Below, one piece after another: positions 51,018-59,020 of a stretch of DNA of 64,000 nt (its first letter is position 1; each line of letters starts with the position of its first letter). The notes under the pieces were generated by a model. That model was given only the letters and a program-made list of their open reading frames with translations. It did not search any database and was not told the DNA's origin. The position numbers were made by a program, and so were the translations under genes. This stretch comes from Simplicispira suum (lineage in GTDB: Bacteria; Pseudomonadota; Gammaproteobacteria; Burkholderiales; Burkholderiaceae_C), in NCBI RefSeq assembly GCF_003008595.1, contig NZ_CP027670.1:76078-140077 (forward strand). The letters are read 5' to 3'.

Positions 51018-51908
51018 ATGCACAGCGTAATTTCGTATCCTGATCGCGGCCATTGGGGCGACTCGAAGTGGCGGGGAAACTGCAGCGGACACGTCTATCA
51101 GGACCTGTTTCGACAACTGCAGCCGTCAACCTTTGTTGATCCCATGGTCGGCTCGGGAACCTCGGTGGAAGTGGCCAAGGAAATGAGCATCAAAGCATGG
51201 GGCCTGGATTTGCACCAGGGCTTCAATGCAGTCACCGACTCGATCCTCTTGACGGTGGGCGAGCAAGTTGACCTTTGCCTATCGCATCCGCCCTACGGCC
51301 CCATGATCGTTTACAGCGGGTCCGTTTGGGGCAGCGAACCGAACCCTGCAGACCTCTCACGATGCGGCTCCAATCAGGAGTTCCACGAGAAGATGCAGCT
51401 CGTGTTGCTGAACCAGCGCGATGCAACAAAGCCGCAGGGCTTTTATGGAACCATCATCGGCGACTATCGGAAAAATGGGACGTACACGTCCTACCAGGCC
51501 GAAATGATTGCTCGTATGCCCAGTGACGAACTGGCGGCGGTGATCATCAAGCAACAGCACAACTGCGTTTCTGACTCTCGCAGCTACTCCAAGTTGGCCC
51601 TGCCGCGGATCATGCACGAGTACATCCTCTTGTGGCAGAAGAAATCCGGCCCACTGCTTGTGCTTCTCGGCACGATGGCAAGGGAACAGCACTCGCGCCT
51701 GACGGGGACATGGAAGTCGATCATCGGCCTAGTGATGCAGCGCCTTCGCGGTAAGGCATCGCTCGAACAGATCTACCAGGAAGTCGCACGTGCAGCGCCT
51801 CAAAAGCTGGCCGTAAACCCCAATTGGAAAGCAAAGGTTCGGCAAGTCCTCAACAGCACCGGGATGTTCAGTTCGCCTGAACGTGGCTTGTGGATGCTTG
51901 CCGCTTAG
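51018..51908 (+). CDS. DNA methyltransferase (N4/N6 type) with C-terminal winged helix
   Basis: 296 residues. Motif IV SHPPYGPM (about residue 90) comes after motif I FVDPMVGSGTSVEVA (about 39), an order used by alpha/gamma-type amino methylases; the HPPY variant is unusual against DPPY/SPPY. The C-terminal 65 residues (SIIGLVMQRLRGKASLEQIY ... VRQVLNSTGMF) look like an HARE/Mrr-N-type winged helix that may read DNA. Orphan, no nuclease adjacent. Confidence 0.7.
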   Translation: MHSVISYPDRGHWGDSKWRGNCSGHVYQDLFRQLQPSTFVDPMVGSGTSVEVAKEMSIKAWGLDLHQGFNAVTDSILLTVGEQVDLCLSHPPYGPMIVYSGSVWGSEPNPADLSRCGSNQEFHEKMQLVLLNQRDATKPQGFYGTIIGDYRKNGTYTSYQAEMIARMPSDELAAVIIKQQHNCVSDSRSYSKLALPRIMHEYILLWQKKSGPLLVLLGTMAREQHSRLTGTWKSIIGLVMQRLRGKASLEQIYQEVARAAPQKLAVNPNWKAKVRQVLNSTGMFSSPERGLWMLAA

Positions 51909-51945
51909 AGATACGGGCAGCCCGCAGCCGATCGCAGTTTTTGTT

Positions 51946-52007
51946 TTTCCCTTGCGGGGACTTGCCCCGCCAGGGGTGAGCTCCGCAGATCAACTTAGGA
52001 GTTCTCC
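51946..52007 (+). promoter_or_regulatory. Two-hairpin leader
   Basis: Hairpin 1: GCGGGG (51954-51959) with CCCCGC (51965-51970), flanked by CCC/GGG. Hairpin 2: GGTGAGCTCC (51975-51984) pairs over ten positions, with one mismatch and one G-U, with GGAGTTCTCC (51998-52007), which contains the SD. Confidence 0.7.
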
Positions 52008-52226
52008 ATGATCAACATCAGCACCTGCAACTACGGAACGCACACGGCCGTCCACATCAGAAGCGGTCGTCGAGATCTGCAGCTCGTCATGTACAGCGGC
52101 CAAACCGTCGAAGAGTGCCTGGCGATGCACAGCCGCGATCTGAGGCGCCATGCCTCGCGCATCATCGCACAGACGGAATTCATCGAACGGGCGCAGGCCC
52201 AGATGAAAGAGAAAGCCCATGCCTAA
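52008..52226 (+). CDS. Small protein of unknown function
   Basis: 72 residues; beta-like N-terminus (NYGTHTAVHIRSGRRDLQLV) then a basic amphipathic helix. Overlaps the next gene by 8 nt, so they are coupled. Confidence 0.5.
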   Translation: MINISTCNYGTHTAVHIRSGRRDLQLVMYSGQTVEECLAMHSRDLRRHASRIIAQTEFIERAQAQMKEKAHA

Positions 52227-52596
52227 GCCGCGCGTCAAACCCCCCAAAGTGCTGTACGCACGGACGGTGGCCAAGATCCTTGAGCGCGAACTGCGCTGTT
52301 CGGACGAGGGCTCTTTTTATTGGGCGCAAGCCGCAGGAAGCGAAACCCCATGGGGCCCGCCGATCCTGGAGTGGCCTCTTACGGTGGATCCTGTCCTGAA
52401 AATTCAGGAGGGAGCGCACGAAGGGACACACGTGATCATCTGCGGTGGCCACGACAGCGACGGTCAACCGATCGGCCCTCTGGTCGAGATCAAGCTGCTC
52501 GGGTGCCTCAATCGCGTGATGACCATAGATGTGCCTCTCATCAATGGCGCGCTGAAGTCCCTGGACTACGACGCCTTGTTGGCAAAGCAGGCGTAA
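52219..52596 (+). CDS. Protein of unknown function
   Basis: 125 residues starting within the end of the preceding gene. Contains ARTVAKILERELRCSDEGSF, then a beta-rich middle (THVIICGGHDSDGQPIGPLV). Not recognised. Confidence 0.5.
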   Translation: MPKPRVKPPKVLYARTVAKILERELRCSDEGSFYWAQAAGSETPWGPPILEWPLTVDPVLKIQEGAHEGTHVIICGGHDSDGQPIGPLVEIKLLGCLNRVMTIDVPLINGALKSLDYDALLAKQA

Positions 52597-52616
52597 AGCC
52601 TGGCAGCAAACTTTTT

Positions 52617-52678
52617 TAACCCTCTGGGGCATCAAATCCCAGAGGGGATTGGTGCCTCATTTTTTTGGAGCATCAATC
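52617..52678 (+). promoter_or_regulatory. Two-hairpin leader
   Basis: Hairpin 1: CCCTCTGGG (52620-52628) with CCCAGAGGG (52638-52646), perfect. Hairpin 2: GATTGGTGC (52647-52655) with GCATCAATC (52670-52678), nine pairs with one G-U, ending at the ATG; a T-run and GGAG fill the loop side. Confidence 0.75.
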
Positions 52679-52978
52679 ATGAAAATCGTAAGCAAGACGC
52701 GCAGGTTTGAACCCGAGATGATCGAGCGCAATGAGCACGATCTGAATGGCATCGATGTGAGGCAACTCAAGACCGGTGTGCTCGATGTCAACCTGCTGAA
52801 AGAAGCAGGCCTGTGCGTCCAACCCATCCTTAACGAGTGCCGCGTGGTCGCAGTCTCCTACTCAGGACAGACGATGAACTTCAGCACGAAACAACGAGAG
52901 GTTCTCTTCCACGCGAAGGCGGTCAACGGCGCCTACCTGGGCACCTATTTCGCGAACGCGTTCAAGGCATTGTCATGA
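52679..52978 (+). CDS. Protein of unknown function
   Basis: 99 residues; LKTGVLDVNLLKEAGLCVQP in the middle, GTYFANAFKAL at the end. First of a tightly packed trio joined by ATGA and GTGA overlaps. Confidence 0.5.
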   Translation: MKIVSKTRRFEPEMIERNEHDLNGIDVRQLKTGVLDVNLLKEAGLCVQPILNECRVVAVSYSGQTMNFSTKQREVLFHAKAVNGAYLGTYFANAFKALS

Positions 52979-53154
52979 GCAAGATACGCGAATACGACTT
53001 CCCCAATGCAGTGATCAAGCGGCTGAACGATGGCACCTACCGGGAATACCCGAAATGGACCATCATCAGCGTGCGCAGATCACGGCAGTACGTCGCTGAG
53101 GCTCTTTTGGAGCTGCGCAAGTTTCGTTCTGCGATGAAGGGGAGGGCAAAGTGA
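52975..53154 (+). CDS. Basic 59-residue protein
   Basis: ATG 52975 overlaps the previous stop (ATGA). Strongly basic (VIKRLNDGTYREYPKWTIIS, RKFRSAMKGRAK), consistent with nucleic-acid binding but not a known fold. Confidence 0.5.
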   Translation: MSKIREYDFPNAVIKRLNDGTYREYPKWTIISVRRSRQYVAEALLELRKFRSAMKGRAK

Positions 53155-53411
53155 AATCCTTCGCCATCGTCTTCAGCAACTACACCGCCATGGTCATGGC
53201 GTGGGAAGGTACGGCACAAGAGATCAAGAAATACCTTGGGAACAGGGAAATTCTTGGCGAAGTGCTTGCCAACAGCGCTGAAACAGCCTTAACCCAATGG
53301 CGCAGCGATGTCGCTTCCCTCTCAATCAGAGGGAAGAGGCATACGTCCAACAGGCGTTCGGTGCGCCACTCAAGAACAGGAGCTCCACACCCTTGGGCTT
53401 CAAGGGCCTGA
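53151..53411 (+). CDS. Protein of unknown function, possibly extended
   Basis: GTG 53151 overlaps the previous stop (GTGA). The first 60 residues (SFAIVFSNYTAMVMAWEGTA, AETALTQWRSDVA) look like a real compact domain; the last 25 (RHTSNRRSVRHSRTGAPHPW) are compositionally odd and may reflect loss of an earlier stop. Confidence 0.45.
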   Translation: MKSFAIVFSNYTAMVMAWEGTAQEIKKYLGNREILGEVLANSAETALTQWRSDVASLSIRGKRHTSNRRSVRHSRTGAPHPWASRA

Positions 53412-53453
53412 AGTGCTGGAGCCTCTTCCAATTGAGCACTAAAATTGAACCCG

Positions 53454-53603
53454 CTCCAGCCTCACGGCTGGGGTGGTTTCCCAGAGCGTCCAGAAAGGGG
53501 CGCTGCGGGAAACCAGCATTTGACGCGGACGGGGTAATCCCTTCTGTTCAATGTTCCTGGCTCGGGGAACTCAAACAACCGGCAACAAAGCTCGCAAGAG
53601 CAA
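53454..53603 (+). ncRNA. Structured RNA element, copy 8
   Basis: CCAGCC/GGCTGG (53456-53471); TTTCCC...GGGAAA with AGCG/CGCT (53477-53512); GGG-GTAAT-CCC (53531-53541); GTTCC-TGGCTCGG-GGAAC (53553-53570); GCTC-GCAA-GAGC (53590-53601). Confidence 0.8.
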
Positions 53604-53609
53604 TGCACT

Positions 53610-53671
53610 TCAACCCTCGCGGGGCCATCCTCCGCAAGGGGGTGAGCTCCGCTTTTTTTCTGGAGATCACC
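53610..53671 (+). promoter_or_regulatory. Two-hairpin leader of the DUF3150-like gene
   Basis: Hairpin 1: CCCTCGCGG (53614-53622) with CCGCAAGGG (53632-53640). Hairpin 2: GGTGAGCTCC (53641-53650) with GGAGATCACC (53662-53671), one mismatch, ending at ATG; seven T in the loop. Confidence 0.75.
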
Positions 53672-54532
53672 ATGAATCAACAAACCAATCTGCACAACAA
53701 GGCAATGCTCGTGGGCCTGGCCATTCGTGGCTGGCAGGCTCGCAAATACGACAAGAAAATCAGCCTCGAAGTGGTGGAAAAACACTCCGCATCGAGTGAC
53801 GCAGGGCGCTTCAACAAGCACCTGCTCCCTGGCGCCGCCGAGTCCTACGAAGCGGTGCACAAGAAGGGACGCGAGTTGCGCGCCTTCTACTACGAACAGA
53901 CCCTTCCCTGGAGCAAGGATGGTCAGCGCATTCTCCCGACATCGAACTACGAGCAGTTCGCCGAGGGCGTGCGCAAGTTGCGCAACCAGTACGACTTGGA
54001 AACCGACGCCTTCCTGCGGGACTACCCTCGCTTGAAAGACGACGCACGGGTTTTGCTGGGCAGCATGTTCAATGAAATGGACTACCCGCTCACATCGGAA
54101 ATGGCCTTCAAGTTCGGAATCGATTTGGAGATCCTGCCGTTCCCGCTGGCGGAAGACTTCCGGGTCAACCTCGCGGACTCGGAGATCACCCGAATCCGCA
54201 AGGACATCGAGCAACGCATGCAGCGCGAGATGGAGCAAGCCAACAAGGATCTTTGGAACCGCCTGCGCAACGCCGTGGACAACATGGTGCTGCGTCTGAG
54301 CAAGCCTGACGGCAAGTTCCATGACACCTTGGTCGGCAACATCAATGACCTGATCGACCTCATACCTCGCCTGAATGTGACCGACGACAAGCAGCTCGAA
54401 GACATTCGTGCGAAGTGCAAGGCCGCGCTCACCGTCCACAGCCCGCAGCAACTGCGGGACGATTCCATTATTCGGGGTCGCGTCGCAGCGCAAGCGGCCG
54501 AGATCTCGACACTGATGGATGCCTACATGTAA
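53672..54532 (+). CDS. DUF3150-like protein, probable partner of the AAA/VWA pair
   Basis: 286 residues. Pattern LVGLAIRGWQARKYDKKISL, GRFNKHLLPGAAESYEAVHK, LRAFYYEQTLPWSKDGQRIL and a long charged C-terminal helix region resembles DUF3150 proteins that accompany MoxR ATPases and VWA proteins on phages and plasmids. Family assignment is from memory and moderate. It lies directly before the VWA gene. Confidence 0.55.
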   Translation: MNQQTNLHNKAMLVGLAIRGWQARKYDKKISLEVVEKHSASSDAGRFNKHLLPGAAESYEAVHKKGRELRAFYYEQTLPWSKDGQRILPTSNYEQFAEGVRKLRNQYDLETDAFLRDYPRLKDDARVLLGSMFNEMDYPLTSEMAFKFGIDLEILPFPLAEDFRVNLADSEITRIRKDIEQRMQREMEQANKDLWNRLRNAVDNMVLRLSKPDGKFHDTLVGNINDLIDLIPRLNVTDDKQLEDIRAKCKAALTVHSPQQLRDDSIIRGRVAAQAAEISTLMDAYM

Positions 54533-54592
54533 CCCCCTGGGGCCACTCCCCGCTTGGGGCGTGGCCTCACTTCAACAGCAAGGAGATCACAC
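54533..54592 (+). promoter_or_regulatory. Two-hairpin leader of the VWA gene
   Basis: Hairpin 1: CCC..GGGG with CCCC..GGGG (54534-54560). Hairpin 2: GTG..CTC with GAG..CAC, six pairs plus a G-U, SD AGGAG inside. Confidence 0.55.
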
Positions 54593-55765
54593 ATGATGCA
54601 AGCTGTATCAGCAGCACGCAGGGCACTGGTTCTCGACCAGCCCTTCTTCGGGGTTCTTTCCTTGAAGCTTGAGCTGGTTGAGGACAAGTCCAACACCAAA
54701 ACGCTAAAGACGGACGGCAAACGGCTCTGGTTCAACCCCGAGTACGTGGCCACGCTGAGCAAGCACGAGCTCAAGGGCGTTATCGCCCACGAGGTTTTGC
54801 ACTGCGGGAACGGGCATACCTGGAGACGCGAGCACCGTGATCCGAAAGGATGGAACGAGGCCGCCGATCTGGCCATCAACCCGATCGTTCTCGATGCTGG
54901 CATGGTGCTACCGAAAGGTGCACTCGACGGGACGCCCTACAAAGGCAAGAGCCCTGAAGAGATCTATGCCATCAGGCAGAAAGAGCGCCAGAGTCAGCCA
55001 CAGGAGCAACAACAAAACAGCAATAGCCAAGGCAACGGTCAAGGTAATCCGGGAAGCAATTCCTCGGGGGGCCAAGACGATGCTCAGGACAATGGCTGTG
55101 GCGAGGTTGTGGACAGCGATGAGTCTGACACGCATGAGCTCAAAGCCGACTGGTCTGCCTCGGTACTTCAAGCTGCCAAGCAGGCTCAAGCCATGGGCAA
55201 CTTGCCGGCAGGCATGGCGCGGTTGCTGAATGAAATCAAGAACCCGCCTCAAGACTGGCGCGCCATCCTCAGGCGATTTATCCAAGAGAACGCGACCGAC
55301 GATTACTCATGGAAGACGCCCAATGCACGCTACCTGTCTCTTGGCCTCTACATGCCATCGCTTCGGTCCGAATCCATGCCTCCCATGGTGGTGGCAGTGG
55401 ACACTTCGGGGAGTGTCAGCGACCTGATGGTGAGCCAGTTCACCAACGAGATCAACGCCATCGTGGATGAAGTGCAGCCTCAGGCTGTGCATGTCATCTA
55501 TTGCGATGCGAAGATCCAAGGGGTGGACGTGTTCGAGAAGGGCGAGCCCATCACCATCGTGCCCAAAGGGTTCGGTGGCACGGACTTCCGGCCCGTTTTT
55601 AAGTGGATCGAAGAGCAGGACCTAACGCCCTCATGCCTCGTGTACCTCACGGACATGGCGGGGCGGTTCCCTGCTGTTGAACCCGACTATCCCGTGCTCT
55701 GGGGAGACACCAATGGTGACTATCCGGCGCCTTGGGGAGAGACGGTTCGAGTTCGATGCCAGTAA
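54593..55765 (+). CDS. VWA-like / metallopeptidase-like protein (DUF2201 type)
   Basis: 390 residues. N-terminal domain with HEVLHCGNGH, an HExxH zinc-peptidase-like motif, in the context typical of DUF2201. A Gln/Asn/Gly/Ser-rich linker (about 140-180) follows, then a C-terminal VWA-like domain with the MIDAS start VVAVDTSGSVSD and GFGGTDFRPVFKWI, LVYLTDMAG. Expected partner of the MoxR-like ATPase at 49029. Known relatives are uncharacterised; a remodelling or proteolytic complex is an inference. Confidence 0.75.
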   Translation: MMQAVSAARRALVLDQPFFGVLSLKLELVEDKSNTKTLKTDGKRLWFNPEYVATLSKHELKGVIAHEVLHCGNGHTWRREHRDPKGWNEAADLAINPIVLDAGMVLPKGALDGTPYKGKSPEEIYAIRQKERQSQPQEQQQNSNSQGNGQGNPGSNSSGGQDDAQDNGCGEVVDSDESDTHELKADWSASVLQAAKQAQAMGNLPAGMARLLNEIKNPPQDWRAILRRFIQENATDDYSWKTPNARYLSLGLYMPSLRSESMPPMVVAVDTSGSVSDLMVSQFTNEINAIVDEVQPQAVHVIYCDAKIQGVDVFEKGEPITIVPKGFGGTDFRPVFKWIEEQDLTPSCLVYLTDMAGRFPAVEPDYPVLWGDTNGDYPAPWGETVRVRCQ

Positions 55766-55774
55766 AGTGAACTC

Positions 55775-55925
55775 CTCCGCCCCACCAGGGGCGGGGGTTT
55801 TCCCAAGCGTATCGCGGGTGCGCTTAGGAAAACCGATTCCTGTCCTGGTGCGTAATGCATCGGATCTGAAGCGGCAGCTTGGCCGCGTCCTCCCGGACGA
55901 ATCAGCAATCCACGGGCGCAAGCCT
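55775..55925 (+). ncRNA. Structured RNA element, copy 9
   Basis: CCGCCCC/GGGGCGG (55777-55794); GTTTTCC...GGAAAAC (55797-55833); GTGC-GTAAT-GCAT (55848-55860, closing G-U); GCGG-CAGCTTGG-CCGC (55871-55886); CGTCC-TCCC-GGACG (55886-55899); AATCAGCAATC; GGC-GCAA-GCC (55915-55924). Confidence 0.8.
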
Positions 55926-55927
55926 TT

Positions 55928-55990
55928 TAAACCCTGACGGGCGTCTGCTGCCCGTTGGGCCAGATGCTCGTCGTTTCTTCCTGGAGAACG
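55928..55990 (+). promoter_or_regulatory. Two-hairpin leader
   Basis: Hairpin 1: ACGGGC (55937-55942) with GCCCGT (55950-55955) plus CCC/GGG. Hairpin 2: TCGTT with AACGA closing on the ATG, with TGGAG inside. Confidence 0.6.
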
Positions 55991-56308
55991 ATGATGCAGA
56001 ACAGTATTGACGAGTCGGAGCTACCGCACGCAGTCATCCGCTTCAAACGCGATGTTTCCTTCCCTCGCTTCAGCATGGCCAAGGGCGAGCGGTGGGGGTT
56101 CGTCGTGTATCGCAAATGGGCGGATCGGCTCAACCAGATCAAGCACGGTGAACGCTTCGAGTTTGCAGGCGGGCAGTGCCTCTCTCAAGACGTAGATGTC
56201 GTCTTTGAGGGCGGCTGCGGCCGGGAGTACAGCATCGCGATGGGCTACATCCCTCCGATGCCACAGGAAGCACACAATGACTCGATGGGCAGGGGGCTGC
56301 ATGAATAA
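55991..56308 (+). CDS. Protein of unknown function
   Basis: 105 residues; reads like a small beta-barrel (HAVIRFKRDVSFPRFSMAKG, WGFVVYRKWADRLNQIKHGE). Overlaps the next gene by 8 nt. Not recognised. Confidence 0.5.
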   Translation: MMQNSIDESELPHAVIRFKRDVSFPRFSMAKGERWGFVVYRKWADRLNQIKHGERFEFAGGQCLSQDVDVVFEGGCGREYSIAMGYIPPMPQEAHNDSMGRGLHE

Positions 56309-56537
56309 CCTTCGCGTCCTCGCCAGTGAAAAGCGGCAACGCTTTTTGGGGCACCTTCGGGCAACGGACGTGCTCCCGCCATTTCACCTTGTCAGGGTGG
56401 CACAGGAAGAGGGCTACAGCGTGCTCATGCGTGCTGCAGCTCTACGCAATCTCACTGCCTGCGCACCTATCGAGGTCACCAAAGGCCGTCCGTACGCTGA
56501 GCGACGGCGCCTGGTCAGAGCCCATTTCGGGATCTGA
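56301..56537 (+). CDS. Basic helical 78-residue protein
   Basis: ATG 56301 inside the end of the previous gene. Rich in Arg and Leu (ASEKRQRFLGHLRATDVLPP, MRAAALRNLTACAPIEVTKG). Possible DNA-binding protein; no family match. Confidence 0.5.
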   Translation: MNNLRVLASEKRQRFLGHLRATDVLPPFHLVRVAQEEGYSVLMRAAALRNLTACAPIEVTKGRPYAERRRLVRAHFGI

Positions 56538-56550
56538 AGGCCACTTCACA

Positions 56551-56611
56551 CAACCCATGCGGGGACGCACCCCGCAAGGGGTGTGCCTTCGCTCTTTCCA
56601 AAGGAGTCATC
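56551..56611 (+). promoter_or_regulatory. Two-hairpin leader of the C5 methyltransferase
   Basis: Hairpin 1: TGCGGGG with CCCCGCA, flanked by CC/GG. Hairpin 2 is weak here; SD AAAGGAG. Confidence 0.5.
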
Positions 56612-58021
56612 ATGAAGGCATACGAAACGACGAAGATAGGCACGAACCGCGGCTGCCCGAGACTGTGGCTGCAAGGCCGCAAGCCGCGCGCGGCAGGGTT
56701 CCTGCCTGGCCAGCGCTTCAACGCCCGCAAGGACGAAGAGCGTGGCATGCTGGTACTGGAGCTCTCTGACATCGGTTCGCGAGTGGTCTCGCGCAAGGTC
56801 AAGGGGGACACGCAAGAGCCCATCATCGACATCAATTCGATGGAGGTGCTTTCAGTTCTCTCTGGCCATGAAGTCGTCCGCGTGATCGTGCAGGCCCGGC
56901 GAATCATCGTCATGCCGCTGGCCAGCGAGATTGCGAAAAGCGATCGTCTGGGCCGCCTGCAGCACAAGCTGCAAACGGGCGAACCCCTGGCGGTCGGCTC
57001 GATCTCGCACGGCGGCGGAGTGCTCTCGCATGCACTGCACGCGGGGTTACAGGACGCCGGCGTCGCAACTCACTTGGCGTTCGCCAATGACATCAGGCCA
57101 GAGCTGCTGGAGCAAGCAGGGGAGCACAACAGCGCATGGAGCGAGAGCACCATCGCCGTTGCAGCGCCCATGCAGGAACTGGCATTCGACGCCTGGGCCA
57201 TGTCTCAGCTTCCTAAAGTCGAGATCATGGAAGCTGGCATACCCTGCAGCGGCGCATCCGTCGCTGGGCGTGCCAAGCGCGGCCTGCAACACCCTGAAGC
57301 TCACCCGGAAGTGGGGCATCTGGTGGTGGCGTTTCTCGCCATCATCGCCAAGGTGCAACCGGCCGTGGTGCTTCTGGAAAACGTCAAGCCGTACATGGCC
57401 ACGGCGTCCATGAGCATTCTGCGGAACCAACTGCGTGATCTCGGATACCGGGTCCATGAGGAAGTCTTGCAGGCTTCCGACTGGAATGCGCTGGAGCACC
57501 GGGAGCGCATGTGCATGGTGGCAGTCACAGAAGGCATGTCGTTCGACTTTTCAGCGCTGCAAAGGCCTGAGAAGCATGAACGGAGAATCGCCGGAGTGCT
57601 CGATGCCGTGCCCGAGGACGCGGATTGCTGGAGCGAAATGCAAGGCCTCAAAACCAAGCAGGAGCGCGACCAGGAGGCCGGCAAGGGCTTTGCCATGCAG
57701 ATCATCACCGGCAGCGACATTCGTTGCCCGACGATCACCAAAGGCTACAGCAAGGTTCGCTCTACGGATCCGAAGCTTCGCCATCCCACGAATCCCAATT
57801 TGCTTCGCCAGTTCACACCTGGGGAGCATGCAAGGATCAAGGGGGTGCCGGAGCAACTGGTTCAGGGCCTCTCGGCCACATTGGCGCACGAGCTGCTGGG
57901 CCAGTCGATTTGTTACGAGCCTTTCCGGGCCGTGGCAATGGTGCTCGGCAAGATGCTCAAAGCCACCCACGCGGCGCAGTCGGTGCAAACCGAATCACCG
58001 CTACTTCAACTTGTCGGCTGA
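56612..58021 (+). CDS. C5-cytosine DNA methyltransferase with SymE/AbrB-like N-terminus
   Basis: 469 residues. Residues 1-100 (RLWLQGRKPRAAGFLPGQRF ... LELSD) resemble SymE-type swapped-hairpin AbrB domains. Then a diverged C5-methylase: motif I ISHGGGVLSHALHAGLQDAG, motif IV GIPCSGAS (about residue 209, catalytic Cys kept, PCQ changed to PCS), motif VI VVLLENVKPYM, motif VIII EHRERMCMVAV, and C-terminal LAHELLGQSICYEPFRAVAM. Orphan, no endonuclease neighbour. The fusion could let the protein read DNA or RNA near its target. Confidence 0.75.
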   Translation: MKAYETTKIGTNRGCPRLWLQGRKPRAAGFLPGQRFNARKDEERGMLVLELSDIGSRVVSRKVKGDTQEPIIDINSMEVLSVLSGHEVVRVIVQARRIIVMPLASEIAKSDRLGRLQHKLQTGEPLAVGSISHGGGVLSHALHAGLQDAGVATHLAFANDIRPELLEQAGEHNSAWSESTIAVAAPMQELAFDAWAMSQLPKVEIMEAGIPCSGASVAGRAKRGLQHPEAHPEVGHLVVAFLAIIAKVQPAVVLLENVKPYMATASMSILRNQLRDLGYRVHEEVLQASDWNALEHRERMCMVAVTEGMSFDFSALQRPEKHERRIAGVLDAVPEDADCWSEMQGLKTKQERDQEAGKGFAMQIITGSDIRCPTITKGYSKVRSTDPKLRHPTNPNLLRQFTPGEHARIKGVPEQLVQGLSATLAHELLGQSICYEPFRAVAMVLGKMLKATHAAQSVQTESPLLQLVG

Positions 58022-58036
58022 AGCCGGCAAATTTCA

Positions 58037-58096
58037 CCACCCATGCGGGGCCTTTCCCGCAAGGGGCGGGCTCCGCGTTTTTTCATGGAGTTCAAA
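58037..58096 (+). promoter_or_regulatory. Two-hairpin leader
   Basis: Hairpin 1: TGCGGG with CCCGCA. Hairpin 2: GGGCTCC with GGAGTTC, seven pairs with two G-U, enclosing six T; the SD GGAG is in the stem. Confidence 0.6.
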
Positions 58097-58375
58097 ATGG
58101 ATGAATTCGTTCAGCTAGTGCGCAAGTGCGCAGAGCAGGGGGAGGCGCTTGGTCGAATGATGGCGAGCGCCGGCACGGTGGAACCGATGTACCTGTACTT
58201 CAGGCCGTCTGAACCAGGCAAGCCTGGCGCGCTTTTCCTGGTGCGTGACAGTGCCCCGGTTTCACCCGGACTGCAGCTCGCCACCGGCGAAGGGCTGCGC
58301 TGCAACGTGCCGTACGACAACTACTTTCAGTGGGTGTACGACCGCTCCAAACGCTTGCCAGTTCTGGCCTTCTGA
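58097..58375 (+). CDS. Protein of unknown function
   Basis: 92 residues; FVQLVRKCAEQGEALGRMMA helix then a beta region (GALFLVRDSAPVSPGLQLAT). Followed after 11 nt by the next gene. Confidence 0.5.
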   Translation: MDEFVQLVRKCAEQGEALGRMMASAGTVEPMYLYFRPSEPGKPGALFLVRDSAPVSPGLQLATGEGLRCNVPYDNYFQWVYDRSKRLPVLAF

Positions 58376-58386
58376 AGGAGAGCCAA

Positions 58387-58611
58387 ATGACGAATCAACC
58401 CGTTCAACCGGGGCACATCCGCCTCGTCAAGCTGAAAGTGGAAGGACGGCTGCAAGTCGGCGATCAGGTCGAGACATCAAGGCTCGGCGTGTGCACCGTA
58501 CTCAGCATTCAATCTGCAGACAGCATCATCGTGACAACCTCCAGCAAGCAGTGTTTCAACCTGTCTGGACTGGGGTTCAGGGCACGCGTGGTTCAAGCCA
58601 CAACGGCCTGA
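58387..58611 (+). CDS. Small beta-rich protein of unknown function
   Basis: 74 residues, SD GAAGGAG. Sequence HIRLVKLKVEGRLQVGDQVE, GVCTVLSIQSADSIIVTTSS suggests an SH3-like or OB-like barrel. Unknown role. Confidence 0.5.
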   Translation: MTNQPVQPGHIRLVKLKVEGRLQVGDQVETSRLGVCTVLSIQSADSIIVTTSSKQCFNLSGLGFRARVVQATTA

Positions 58612-58627
58612 GCCGACAAACATCTTC

Positions 58628-58681
58628 TCAACCCACCGGGGTCACTCCCGGTTGGGAGTGCGCCCGGACTCAAGGACAACC
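58628..58681 (+). promoter_or_regulatory. Leader with hairpin 1 only
   Basis: ACCGGGG..CTCCCGGTTGGG forms the first hairpin; no clear second hairpin. SD AAGGA before ATG 58682. Confidence 0.4.
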
Positions 58682-58795
58682 ATGCGCACGAAAATCAAAG
58701 CCATCTGGAGTTCGCCCGAATGCCGGGTGGACATCCTCACCATCGCAGCAGGCATCATCGGCCTCGCGGTGAATATCAACTACTATTTCGGTTGA
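58682..58795 (+). CDS. 37-residue single-pass membrane microprotein
   Basis: Basic start (MRTKIKAIW) then DILTIAAGIIGLAVNINYYF. A leader and SD precede it and RNA copy 10 follows at once. Third membrane microprotein of the array. Confidence 0.45.
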   Translation: MRTKIKAIWSSPECRVDILTIAAGIIGLAVNINYYFG

Positions 58796-58803
58796 AAATG
58801 GGC

Positions 58804-58957
58804 GGCCTTGCACTTGTGCAGGGCTCTTCCCGAAGCCGCTCGCCACTGGTAGCATGCGGCTTCGGAAAGAATTCCACCAACCTGCGTAATGCAGACGGTA
58901 GATCGGTAGCTGGCCGCGCTCTTCGGAGCCAAACAGCAATCTTGAGCGCAAGCTCTT
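58804..58957 (+). ncRNA. Structured RNA element, copy 10
   Basis: CCTTGCAC/GTGCAGGG (58806-58823); CTTCC...GGAAAG enclosing GAAGCCGC/GCGGCTTC (58826-58869); CTGC-GTAAT-GCAG (58882-58894); CGG-TAGCTGG-CCG (58904-58916); GCTC-TTCG-GAGC (58918-58929); AAACAGCAATC; GAGC-GCAA-GCTC (58944-58955). Confidence 0.8.
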
Positions 58958-58961
58958 CAAC

Positions 58962-59020
58962 AACCCCAGGGGTCTCTATCCCCGCTGGGGATGGTGGCTC
59001 CATTTTTTATGGAGAAATTC
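58962..59020 (+). promoter_or_regulatory. Two-hairpin leader
   Basis: Hairpin 1: CCCC..GGGG with CCCC..GGGG. Hairpin 2 short: GCTCC with GGAG over ATTTTTTAT. Confidence 0.5.

Noticed and set aside
55677..55937. 86-codon frame overlapping the VWA gene end and RNA copy 9
   Set aside because: Runs through conserved RNA stems and has no ribosome site.
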